Positions 1-5,765 are shown, numbered from the stretch's first letter. The stretch is 5,765 bases of DNA from Kaftiobacterium sp035693805 (GCA_035693805.1 DASSGA010000149.1:1-5765), one strand, 5' to 3'. Made by a program: numbers and translations. Notes: generated from the sequence alone by a model not told the origin.

Positions 1-575
<575 letters not shown>

Positions 576-579
576 CGAT

Positions 580-587
580 ATCACCCT
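580..587 (-). promoter_or_regulatory. Ribosome binding site of deoC
   Basis: On the minus strand this reads AGGGTGAT, a good match to the 16S rRNA tail complement, four bases before the GTG at 575. It decides between two in-frame GTG codons (584 and 575) in favour of the downstream one. The Usp gene at 1793 has an almost identical site (GGGGTGAT) at the same four-base distance, which supports both choices. Confidence 0.6.
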
Positions 588-609
588 GGATTCGTTTTCC
601 CGCCGCAAT

Positions 610-628
610 CCACGTCCGTCAGACGTGG
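610..628. repeat. Perfect 7-bp hairpin around the CBS-BON stop codon
   Basis: CCACGTC (610-616) and GACGTGG (622-628) are perfect inverted copies separated by five bases. On the minus strand the TGA stop of the CBS-BON gene (621-619) falls in the loop. No run of T follows on that strand (the next bases are ATTGCGGCGG), so this is not a classical intrinsic terminator. It may be an mRNA stability or attenuation element between the two genes, or chance in GC-rich DNA. Confidence 0.4.
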
Positions 629-1320
629 TCCGGCGGCCACTGCGCGCCGAGGGCCACGGCGCGGTCATCGTACTCAAATGTGAGGCGGCTCTCCACCCCG
701 ACGACGCCGTCGAGACCGGCCACCCAGCGGGTGACGAGGTCCAGCTCGGACCGCCGGTCCACCGCTCCGTCCAGATGCACGACGCCCTCGCGGACGTCGA
801 CGCGGATCTTGCTGACGTCGACCCACAGCTCCCCGAGGAGGGCCTCGCGCACCGTGCGCGCCAGCTCCGCGTCCGGCCGCGTGAACGCGCGCAGCACGTC
901 GGCCCGGCTGACGATGCCGGCCAGCCGACGTCCGCGCATGACGGGGACGCGGTTGATCTTCCGCCGGACCATCAGACCCGCCACCTCGCGGAGCAGCGTG
1001 TCCTCCTCCACCGTGATCACCGGCGAGGACATGAGATCAACGGCGGTCCACCCCTCGGCCTTGCGCGATGTGTCCACGGTCCGGCCGAACGGCGGAAACC
1101 CTTTGAAGAATCGCCCCGCGGGGTGCTCCTGACCGGTCTCCTTGTAAAGGAGATCCGCCTCGGTCACGATGCCGACGAGCTCCCCCTCGATGGTCACGAC
1201 CGGCAGGCCGCTCACGTGGTGGGTGAGCATCAAGGCGGCGATGTCCTTCACGGACGTCTCCGGCCGGACGGTGATCACCCGGGCGGTCATGACATCTCGT
1301 GCGCACAGCCGGCCGGTCAT
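619..1320 (-). CDS. CBS domain pair protein with C-terminal BON domain
   Basis: A 233-residue soluble protein. The first CBS motif spans about residues 1-62 (DVMTARVITV at 9-18, SGLPVV at 37-42, GIVTEAD at 50-56), followed by a linker rich in Phe, Gly and Pro (about 63-90). The second CBS motif spans about 91-148 (DLMSSPVITV at 95-104, GIVSRAD at 135-141). Thr53/Asp56 and Ser138/Asp141 fit the Ser/Thr-x-x-Asp motif that holds adenosine ribose in CBS pairs, so AMP, ADP or ATP binding is likely. Residues about 155-218 form a BON domain (WVDVSKIRVDV at 166-176, GVVHLDGAV at 179-187), a fold linked to membrane or ligand binding. CBS-CBS-BON is a common stand-alone architecture of unproven role, probably sensing energy state. 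The ATG at 1320 overlaps the TGA of the upstream Usp gene (ATGA), implying translational coupling. A longer in-frame reading upstream to 1914 runs through the Usp gene and is rejected. Confidence 0.9.
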   Translation of the reverse strand: MTGRLCARDVMTARVITVRPETSVKDIAALMLTHHVSGLPVVTIEGELVGIVTEADLLYKETGQEHPAGRFFKGFPPFGRTVDTSRKAEGWTAVDLMSSPVITVEEDTLLREVAGLMVRRKINRVPVMRGRRLAGIVSRADVLRAFTRPDAELARTVREALLGELWVDVSKIRVDVREGVVHLDGAVDRRSELDLVTRWVAGLDGVVGVESRLTFEYDDRAVALGAQWPPDHV

Positions 1321-1793
1321 GCCGCCTGCACTCCCTCCCGCGTCCGCAGCGCATCGAGCGCCGCCATGGGCACGATGAGGACAGGCGTGCCGGCGCGGCG
1401 CAGCACTTCCTCGGCCACGCTGCCCATCAGGACCCGGCGCAGCCCCGTGCGGCCGTGCGTGGCCATGACGATCAGCGCGGCTCCAAAGCGCGTCGCCGCG
1501 CTGAGAATCTGCTCCGGGACGGACCACCCCTCGACGATCTCGAAGCGGATGGAGGCCGGCGGAATCCCGGCCTGATCGGCCTGGAACCGCATCTCGGCCC
1601 TGATGTTGGCCAGGTACTGGTCGATGGGCATCCCCGTCTCGCGCTGGACGTCGACGTAGTCCTCGGGGGTATAGACATGCAGCCCGATGACCTCGGCGCC
1701 GGGATGGACCAGCGAGGACGCGACCGCGAACAGCGGCCCCGTGCTCGGCGACAGGTCGGTGGCAACGAGGATGTGACGCGCGGTGCGCTCCAT
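1317..1793 (-). CDS. Universal stress protein, UspA family (lysine-free)
   Basis: A 158-residue single-domain Usp, of usual family length. The N-terminus RHILVATDLS (6-15) carries Asp13, the adenine-contacting position of ATP-binding Usps. The C-terminal nucleotide loop is ATHG (111-114), nine residues, then GS (124-125). This matches G-x-x-G-x9-G-S except that the first Gly is Ala, which occurs in other Usps; ATP binding is therefore likely but not certain. The protein has no lysine at all, with arginine used throughout. The start chosen is ATG at 1793, with GGGGTGAT four bases upstream; a GTG at 1802 in the same frame would put the start inside that site and is less likely. It is the first gene of the leftward set and overlaps the CBS-BON start by four bases (ATGA), so the two products are probably made together. 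Usps respond to starvation, hypoxia and energy stress, but the target of this one is unknown. Confidence 0.93.
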   Translation of the reverse strand: MERTARHILVATDLSPSTGPLFAVASSLVHPGAEVIGLHVYTPEDYVDVQRETGMPIDQYLANIRAEMRFQADQAGIPPASIRFEIVEGWSVPEQILSAATRFGAALIVMATHGRTGLRRVLMGSVAEEVLRRAGTPVLIVPMAALDALRTREGVQAA

Positions 1794-1797
1794 GGCG

Positions 1798-1805
1798 ATC
1801 ACCCC
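1798..1805 (-). promoter_or_regulatory. Ribosome binding site of the leftward Usp gene
   Basis: On the minus strand this reads GGGGTGAT followed by four bases and the ATG at 1793. It favours that ATG over the GTG at 1802, which lies within the site. Confidence 0.55.
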
Positions 1806-1810
1806 AGCTC

Positions 1811-1816
1811 AGAATA
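1811..1816 (-). promoter_or_regulatory. Possible -10 element for the leftward gene set
   Basis: TATTCT on the minus strand matches TATAAT at four of six positions and is the most AT-rich hexamer upstream of the Usp gene. No convincing -35 box lies 16-18 bases upstream. Transcription from here would start just before the ribosome site, giving a leader of about 10 bases. Weak evidence. Confidence 0.2.
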
Positions 1817-1818
1817 CG

Positions 1819-1850
1819 CCCGCGCCAGGCGAGGGCATATCGGGCGCGGG
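1819..1850. repeat. 8-bp inverted repeat with 16-base spacer in the divergent intergenic region
   Basis: CCCGCGCC (1819-1826) and GGCGCGGG (1843-1850) are perfect inverted copies. The arm-to-arm centre distance of 24 bases is a little over two helical turns, compatible with a regulator dimer or with a hairpin in the leftward leader. It lies immediately upstream of the possible leftward -10. The DNA is GC-rich, so chance is a real alternative. Confidence 0.35.
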
Positions 1851-1867
1851 TCCGATTGGGGCTCCGT

Positions 1868-1879
1868 CTCGGGCCCGAG
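1868..1879. repeat. 12-bp perfect palindrome, candidate operator
   Basis: CTCGGGCCCGAG is a perfect palindrome in the 132-base gap between the two divergent genes. It ends where a -35 box would lie for the possible rightward -10 at 1902, which is a classical repressor position. The regulator is not in the window. Confidence 0.4.
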
Positions 1880-1901
1880 CGCTGAGCCGCTACGGGATGA
1901 G

Positions 1902-1907
1902 TAGACT
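1902..1907 (+). promoter_or_regulatory. Possible -10 element for the DASS transporter gene
   Basis: TAGACT matches TATAAT at four of six positions and stands out in GC-rich surroundings. It is 18 bases before the ATG at 1926. The same hexamer occurs 15 bases before the GNAT start. No clear -35 box at the usual spacing. Confidence 0.25.
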
Positions 1908-1914
1908 GGGGCAT

Positions 1915-1920
1915 GGAGGG
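1915..1920 (+). promoter_or_regulatory. Ribosome binding site of the DASS transporter gene
   Basis: GGAGGG, a strong Shine-Dalgarno sequence, lies five bases before the ATG at 1926. It excludes the out-of-frame ATG at 1913 as the start. Confidence 0.65.
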
Positions 1921-1925
1921 AGTCC

Positions 1926-3389
1926 ATGTCGACGAGGAAGACCATCGGCCTGCTGCTCGGCCCCGCCCTGTTCGCGCTCCTTGCGCTGTGGCCCATGCCC
2001 GCCCTGGCGCGGGAGGCGCACCTGCTCCTGGGGGTGTTCGCGTGGGCCGTGGTCTACTGGGTAACCGAGGTCGTTCCGGTCCCCGTGACGGCTCTGATCG
2101 CCTCCGTCCTCTCCGTGCTGCTCGGCATCGGCTCGTCCCAGGCGGTGCTGGCGGCGTACGCGGATCCCATCATCTTCCTCTTCATCGGCTCGTTCATCCT
2201 CGCCGCGGCGTTCCAGGAGACCGGGCTCGACCGGCGCGTCGCGTTCGCGCTGCTGCGCCTCCCCTGGGCGACGCGGAGCCCCGGCCGGGTGCTGCTCACG
2301 ATGGGCGCCGTCACCTGGGCCATCTCGCTCTGGGTGAGCAATACCGCCACCACGGCCATCATGCTGCCGATCGGGATCGGCATCCTGCGCAGCACCGGCG
2401 CGCTCGAGGACCCCCGCCAGCAGGGGTTTTCGATCGGGCTGATGCTGATGCTGTCCTGGTCGGCGTCGACCGGCGGCATCGGTACCCCCGTGGGCTCCCC
2501 GCCGAACCTCATCGCCCTGTCGATGCTGCGCGAGCTGGCTGGTCGGCGGCTGACCTTCTTCCACTGGATGCTGGTCGGCTTTCCGCTGGCGCTGCTGATG
2601 CTGCTGCTCTGCTGGGTCATCCTCCGCCGGAGGTTCCGCATCGGGGGCGCGCTCGGCGAGGTGACGCAACGGTACCTCGCCTCAGAGCACGCGCGGCTGG
2701 GCCGCTGGAGCGCCGGAGAGCGCAACGTCTTCGCGGTCTTCGTCCTGGCCGTGGCCCTGTGGATCCTGCCCGGGGCATTGGCCCTGCTCACCTCCCCCGA
2801 GGCGGCCATCCCCCGTTTCTTCGAGCGCCGGCTGCCCGAGGCCATGGTCGCTTTGCTCGCGGCGATCCTCCTCTTCCTGCTGCCCACGGATCTGCGGGCC
2901 GGCCGCTTCACGATCTCCTGGCAGCGAGCCGTGGACATCGATTGGGGAACGATCCTCCTGTTCGGCGGCGGGTTGTCCTTGGGCCGCCTCATGTTCGAAA
3001 CGAAGTTGGCCCAGGTCCTTGGAACGACCATCGTGCAGCTGTCGGGGGCGAGCAGCGTGTGGGGACTCACCGCGGTCGCAATCATCCTGGGGATCATCCT
3101 GTCGGAGACATCGTCCAACACGGCCTCGGCGAGCATGCTCGTCCCGACGATCATCGCCGTCGCTGCGGGCGCGGGCGTAAGCCCCCTTCCTCCGGTGCTG
3201 GGTGCGACGCTCGGGGCGAGCTTCGGCTTCATGCTCCCCGTGTCGACCCCGCCCAACGCCATCGTCTACGGGACCGGCCTGGTCCCCCTGCGGGAGATGA
3301 TGGGTGCCGGCATTTGGCTGGACGTGCTTGGGGGTGTCGTGATCTGGGTGGGCCTGCGCATTCTGTGCCCGTTGCTCGGTATGATCTGA
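1926..3389 (+). CDS. DASS/SLC13-family sodium:dicarboxylate or anion symporter
   Basis: A 487-residue inner-membrane protein with roughly 11-13 hydrophobic segments, the usual length for the divalent anion:Na+ symporter family. Both signature Ser-Asn-Thr motifs of the two inverted halves are present: SNT at 138-140 (followed by ATTAIMLP) and SNT at 397-399 (followed by ASASMLVP). In VcINDY these hairpin tips bind substrate carboxylate and help form the sodium sites. Each is partnered by a conserved Pro loop: GTPVGSPPNLI at 186-196 and PVSTPPNAI at 438-446. The early motif WVTEVVPVPVTAL (45-57) matches the family's W-I-T-E-x-x-P-x-P-x-T. Substrates in the family include succinate, malate, fumarate, citrate and sulfate; the sequence does not settle which. 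It is divergent from the Usp/CBS-BON genes and followed by a 95-base gap, so it may be its own transcription unit. A 402-codon reading frame on the opposite strand is a codon-bias shadow. Confidence 0.93.
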   Translation: MSTRKTIGLLLGPALFALLALWPMPALAREAHLLLGVFAWAVVYWVTEVVPVPVTALIASVLSVLLGIGSSQAVLAAYADPIIFLFIGSFILAAAFQETGLDRRVAFALLRLPWATRSPGRVLLTMGAVTWAISLWVSNTATTAIMLPIGIGILRSTGALEDPRQQGFSIGLMLMLSWSASTGGIGTPVGSPPNLIALSMLRELAGRRLTFFHWMLVGFPLALLMLLLCWVILRRRFRIGGALGEVTQRYLASEHARLGRWSAGERNVFAVFVLAVALWILPGALALLTSPEAAIPRFFERRLPEAMVALLAAILLFLLPTDLRAGRFTISWQRAVDIDWGTILLFGGGLSLGRLMFETKLAQVLGTTIVQLSGASSVWGLTAVAIILGIILSETSSNTASASMLVPTIIAVAAGAGVSPLPPVLGATLGASFGFMLPVSTPPNAIVYGTGLVPLREMMGAGIWLDVLGGVVIWVGLRILCPLLGMI

Positions 3390-3450
3390 GCTTTCACCCG
3401 TTCACACCGAAAGGGATCGACGCCTCCTCTGCCTGCCCGATTCCCTGACG

Positions 3451-3461
3451 GCAGCCGCTGC
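3451..3461. repeat. Short palindrome before the GNAT gene
   Basis: GCAGC and GCTGC flank a single C, an 11-base odd palindrome ending two bases before the TAGACT hexamer at 3464. Its position next to a possible -10 would suit an operator, but it is short and shows no similarity to the palindrome at 1868-1879. Confidence 0.2.
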
Positions 3462-3463
3462 GC

Positions 3464-3469
3464 TAGACT
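3464..3469 (+). promoter_or_regulatory. Possible -10 element for the GNAT-Usp-eRF1-like run
   Basis: TAGACT again, 15 bases before the ATG at 3485. Together with the 95-base gap it suggests that the three downstream genes start a separate transcript. No good -35 box at 16-18 bases; CTGACG at 3445-3450 is too close. The predicted leader would be about 10 bases, with only a poor purine tract (GAGAGA, 3477-3482) as ribosome site. Confidence 0.25.
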
Positions 3470-3484
3470 TGACGCTGAGAGACC

Positions 3485-4033
3485 ATGGACCTCCAGCACC
3501 TCCTGAAGCGTTATCCCCGCACCGCCGAGCTGCGCGACGGGACGAGCGTCGTTCTGCGGCCCCTGAAACCGGAAGATGAAGACCAGCTGGTGGCGCTCTT
3601 TGCCGACATTCCGTATGAGGAACTGCGGAATCTGCGCGACAATGTCGCCGAGGCGTCCGTCGTCCAGGGCTGGTGCCGGCACCTCAACTACGATCGGGTG
3701 TTGCCGATCGTGGCCGAAACGGACGGAGCGATCATCGCCGATGCCACCCTCCACCGGCGCCGCGTGGGGCCGATGCGCGACCTCGGGCGGCTGCGCGCGT
3801 ACGTCCACCCGGCCTACCGCGGACGGGGATTGGGGGCCGTGCTCCTGGCCGAACTCATCGACACTGCGCGGCTGCTGGGGCTCACCCAGCTAGCCGTCGA
3901 ACTCTTCGAAGACCAGCATGCATTGATCCGGATGTTCCAGCGTTACGGCTTCCGGATCGAGGGGCACATGCCCGTGTACCGGACCGTTATCCTCGTCCGT
4001 GAGATCGCCCCGGCCCAGCGGGCCACGGCGTAG
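3485..4033 (+). CDS. GNAT-family N-acetyltransferase, possible protein lysine acetylase
   Basis: A 182-residue cytoplasmic acetyl-CoA-dependent acetyltransferase. After about 17 residues comes LRDGTSVVLRPLKPEDE (16-32), the strand and turn that begin many protein-acetylating (Pat-type) GNATs. The acetyl-CoA pyrophosphate loop is clear: VHPAYRGRGLG (107-117), with Arg112, Gly115 and Gly117 fitting R/Q-x-x-G-x-G/A, followed by helix GAVLLAELI. The end of the fold (LAVELFEDQHALIRMFQRYGF, starting at 136) holds the usual last strand and FxxxGF motif. No cyclic-nucleotide domain or acyl-CoA-synthetase part is fused, unlike some Pat enzymes. The ribosome site is poor, so expression may be low or nearly leaderless. 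It is 12 bases upstream of a Usp gene, and a mycobacterial Pat is known to acetylate a Usp; a similar pairing here is inference. Small-molecule substrates remain possible. Confidence 0.88.
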   Translation: MDLQHLLKRYPRTAELRDGTSVVLRPLKPEDEDQLVALFADIPYEELRNLRDNVAEASVVQGWCRHLNYDRVLPIVAETDGAIIADATLHRRRVGPMRDLGRLRAYVHPAYRGRGLGAVLLAELIDTARLLGLTQLAVELFEDQHALIRMFQRYGFRIEGHMPVYRTVILVREIAPAQRATA

Positions 4034-4045
4034 CGGAGGCCCTCC
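4034..4045 (+). promoter_or_regulatory. Ribosome binding site of the second Usp gene, within a small stem
   Basis: CGGAGG (4034-4039) is a strong Shine-Dalgarno six bases before the ATG at 4046. The following CTCC (4042-4045) can pair with GGAG (4035-4038) across a three-base loop, so the site could be partly hidden until ribosomes finishing the GNAT gene open it. A four-pair stem is weak. Confidence 0.45.
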
Positions 4046-4504
4046 ATGACGGAGCAGGTGCAGCCCCGGCGCATCCTCGTCCCCACCGATTTCTCGCCCG
4101 GCGCGGAGGGCGCGCTCGACTGGGCGAAGGCGCTGGGGGCGGCGTTCAACGCCGAGGTCGTGCTGGTGCACGTCCTCGACCTCAGCATCGCCGCGCTGGC
4201 GGGTTTCCCCTCGAGCCTCGCCATGGTCCCCGCCGCCGGCGAGCTGCTGGATCGCATCCGCAGCGAAACCGAGCAGGAGATGGCCAAGCTCGCCGCCCGG
4301 TTGCCGGGGATCAAACCCATGATCCGCGAGGGCACGCCGCGTACGACCATCCTGGACGTGGCCGCCGAAGTGCGCGCGGACCTCATCGTGATGGGCACAC
4401 ACGGCCGGACAGGGTGGACCCACGTCTTCTTCGGCAGCGTCGCGGAGCACGTCGTCCGGCACAGCCGCATTCCCGTCCTCACCGTCCGGCAGCACTCGCG
4501 CTGA
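4046..4504 (+). CDS. Universal stress protein, UspA family, ATP-binding type
   Basis: A 152-residue single-domain Usp. RRILVPTDFSPGA (8-20) supplies Asp15 of the adenine pocket. The nucleotide loop is complete: GTHG (117-120), nine residues, then GS (130-131), exactly G-x-x-G-x9-G-S as in ATP-binding Usps such as MJ0577. ATP binding is therefore more secure here than for the leftward Usp. Only three lysines are present (28, 81, 90), which would be the only side-chain targets if the upstream GNAT acetylates it. The gene starts 12 bases after the GNAT stop and ends 23 bases before the eRF1-like gene, so the three genes form a likely operon. Apart from the shared core (LIVM-x-THGRTG, GSVAE) its middle region differs from that of the other Usp, so the two are not a recent duplication. 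Confidence 0.94.
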   Translation: MTEQVQPRRILVPTDFSPGAEGALDWAKALGAAFNAEVVLVHVLDLSIAALAGFPSSLAMVPAAGELLDRIRSETEQEMAKLAARLPGIKPMIREGTPRTTILDVAAEVRADLIVMGTHGRTGWTHVFFGSVAEHVVRHSRIPVLTVRQHSR

Positions 4505-4527
4505 CCTCGGGGACAGAGCCTATCGTC

Positions 4528-5694
4528 ATGCTGTCGCTCTCAGAGATCCCCAAACTCATCACCTCCAACCGCCGGGACGTCCTGTCGGTCTCGCTCGACG
4601 TCGATCCGACGAAACCAGAGCACCAGGACGAGCCGCCGGCGTGGCGGATCTGGCTGCGCAATGAACTGCGGGCGCTCCTGGACCGGCTGCCGGATGAAGC
4701 GCGCCGGCAGGCGAAGCAACCGGCCGCGCACGTCCTGGCATTCGTGGAGCAGGAACGGTCGCAGGGGCGTGGTCTGGCGATCTTCGCAGCGGAGGATCTC
4801 TGGGACGTGCGCGTCCTTCCCGTCCCGCTGCGCAACCGCGTGCACTTCGGCCGGCCGGACGTCCTGCCGCTGCTGTGGGCCGCCGACGAATACGAGCCGT
4901 ATGCCATCCTCGCCGTGAACCGCGAGCGGGCCTTGCTGCTTGTGGCGTATCTCGGCGGGACCGCGGTGGCGCGGGCCGAGGTCCTGGAGCTGGACACGAG
5001 CCAGTGGCGGTTTGCCTCCGGGCGCCAGCCCACGTCCGCCCGGGCGACGGGCACGGGCGCCGGCCGGGGCGAGGCGCGCGACACCTTCGATGCGCGCGTC
5101 GATGAGCACCGGCGCCGGCTGTGGCAGGGCGCGGCGGAGGCGGCCGGGCGCTGGCTCCAGGACGCCCGCGTCGATCGCCTGATCATCGCTGGCCCGGAGG
5201 AAGCGAGCAGCGCGGTGCGCAACCTCCTGCCCGAGACCGCCCGCTCGAAGCTGGTCGCGGTCGTGCCGGTGCGCTCGGACCTCGACGCGGAGGAGATCCA
5301 CCGCGCCACGACCCCCATGGCCCTGGCTGAAGAACACGCACGCGAGCGCGCGCTGGTCGACGACGTGGTGGCCCGCGCCGGCGGCGCCGGGACCGTCGTG
5401 GGGGTGCGATCCACGCTCGCCGCGCTCGCCCGGGAACAGATCGTCACGCTCGTCGCCGGCCGGGATGCAAACGGGGACGTCGCGCAGTGCACTCGGTGCG
5501 GGCACGTGAGCGCCGAGACCGCGTCCGTCTGTCCGGTGTGCGGCGGCGAGCTGGAACGCACCACGCTCGCGCAGGTCTTGCCCCTGCTCGCCCGAGCCAG
5601 CGGGGCGCGTCTCGAGATCGTCTCCGGTGATGCCGCTGCGACGCTGCGCGCGCACGGCGACCTCGGCGGCGTGCTGCGCTACACCGTACCGTAG
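4528..5694 (+). CDS. Bacterial eRF1-like (baeRF/Vms1-type) release-factor homologue with zinc ribbon
   Basis: A 388-residue soluble protein with the three-domain plan of archaeal/eukaryotic release factor 1. Domain 1 (about 1-125) opens with LSVSLDVDP (19-27). Domain 2 (about 126-270) contains the loop that in eRF1 carries GGQ, then TFDARVDEH (186-194), RVDRLIIAGPEEA (214-226) and VAVVPVRSDLDAEEI (243-257). Domain 3 (about 271-388) is L30e-like, with a zinc ribbon (Cys321, Cys324, Cys335, Cys338 in CxxC-x10-CxxC) and the closing GDLGGVLRY (377-385), close to eRF1's G-G-I-G-A-I-L-R-Y. Lined up on the phenylalanine after the catalytic loop, the GGQ position reads Arg180-Gly181-Glu182; another Gln (Gln167) lies earlier in the loop. 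It probably acts on ribosomes or tRNA, perhaps in peptide release or rescue, but catalysis is unproven. ATG 4528 is the only plausible start where homology begins; its ribosome site is weak, suggesting coupling to the Usp gene 23 bases upstream. Confidence 0.82.
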   Translation: MLSLSEIPKLITSNRRDVLSVSLDVDPTKPEHQDEPPAWRIWLRNELRALLDRLPDEARRQAKQPAAHVLAFVEQERSQGRGLAIFAAEDLWDVRVLPVPLRNRVHFGRPDVLPLLWAADEYEPYAILAVNRERALLLVAYLGGTAVARAEVLELDTSQWRFASGRQPTSARATGTGAGRGEARDTFDARVDEHRRRLWQGAAEAAGRWLQDARVDRLIIAGPEEASSAVRNLLPETARSKLVAVVPVRSDLDAEEIHRATTPMALAEEHARERALVDDVVARAGGAGTVVGVRSTLAALAREQIVTLVAGRDANGDVAQCTRCGHVSAETASVCPVCGGELERTTLAQVLPLLARASGARLEIVSGDAAATLRAHGDLGGVLRYTVP

Positions 5695-5738
5695 CGCGCG
5701 TCCCGTCCTAGGTGATTCCGGCCCGTCCAAATACGGCT

Positions 5739-5754
5739 GCGGCCGGATGGCCGC
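5739..5754. terminator. GC hairpin after the eRF1-like gene, weak terminator candidate
   Basis: GCGGCC (5739-5744) and GGCCGC (5749-5754) form a perfect 6-bp stem with a GGAT loop, 45 bases past the stop of the rightward run. It is followed by CTCCTCCCCTC, pyrimidine-rich but poor in T, so intrinsic termination would be inefficient. It could also serve a gene arriving from the right. Apart from this hairpin I see nothing in 5695-5765. Confidence 0.3.
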
Positions 5755-5765
5755 CTCCTCCCCTC

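Noticed and set aside
1321..1914. N-terminal extension of the CBS-BON protein to a 431-residue form
   Set aside because: The extension is simply the Usp gene read in another frame; CBS homology begins at the ATG at 1320.
2054..3262. 402-codon open frame on the minus strand inside the transporter gene
   Set aside because: Antisense to a clear DASS transporter; the product is rich in Arg, Ser and Pro with no motif.
3391..3413. CTTTC and GAAAG pair after the transporter stop as a terminator stem
   Set aside because: Five base pairs around a 13-base loop with no T run; too weak to call.
1317..4504. The two Usp genes as a recent duplication flanking the transporter, suggesting a transposed unit
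   Set aside because: They share only the family core motifs, differ in length, lysine content and middle region, and no flanking repeats are visible.
4414..4527. N-terminal extension of the eRF1-like protein into the second Usp gene
   Set aside because: The extra residues come from the Usp 3-prime end read out of frame, and homology starts at the ATG at 4528.
4540..5730. 396-codon open frame on the minus strand opposite the eRF1-like gene
   Set aside because: Arg/Pro/Gly/His-rich translation without domains, antisense to a gene with zinc ribbon and L30e-like motifs.

Overview
This is a compact, GC-rich piece of bacterial chromosome carrying seven protein-coding genes, one of them cut by the left edge. 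Every gene fits a known family, spacings are short and codon use strongly favours G or C in third position. I see no mobile element, CRISPR array, tRNA or rRNA. The families (universal stress proteins, CBS-BON, DASS transporter, eRF1-like factor) suit a free-living environmental bacterium, but nothing here fixes the phylum. An uncultured high-GC lineage is plausible, and that is inference.

Layout. The left third is a leftward gene set: a universal stress protein (UspA type, 1793 to 1317), a CBS-CBS-BON sensor protein (1320 to 619) whose ATG overlaps the Usp stop as ATGA, and, 43 bases on, deoxyribose-phosphate aldolase (deoC, from 575, running off the window at base 1). A 132-base divergent intergenic region (1794-1925) holds a 12-bp perfect palindrome and a separate 8-bp inverted repeat. 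The right two thirds read rightward: a DASS/SLC13 sodium:anion symporter (1926-3389), a 95-base gap, then a tight run of GNAT acetyltransferase (3485-4033), second universal stress protein (4046-4504) and a three-domain bacterial eRF1-like release-factor homologue (4528-5694). A short GC hairpin lies near the right edge.

How the genes may work together. Two Usp proteins, an adenine-nucleotide-sensing CBS pair, a GNAT next to a Usp, and an eRF1-like factor look like a locus for energy stress, dormancy and translation quality control, with carboxylate uptake and deoxyribose salvage as the metabolic side. The most interesting points are: (i) the eRF1-like protein, which by eye has Arg-Gly-Glu where classical eRF1 has Gly-Gly-Gln; (ii) the GNAT-Usp pair, recalling the mycobacterial lysine acetylase that modifies a Usp, with the further twist that the other Usp here has no lysine at all; (iii) the symmetric elements in the divergent promoter region. 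I do not claim a wholly new system. The GNAT-Usp-eRF1-like cluster is the best candidate for an undescribed functional unit.
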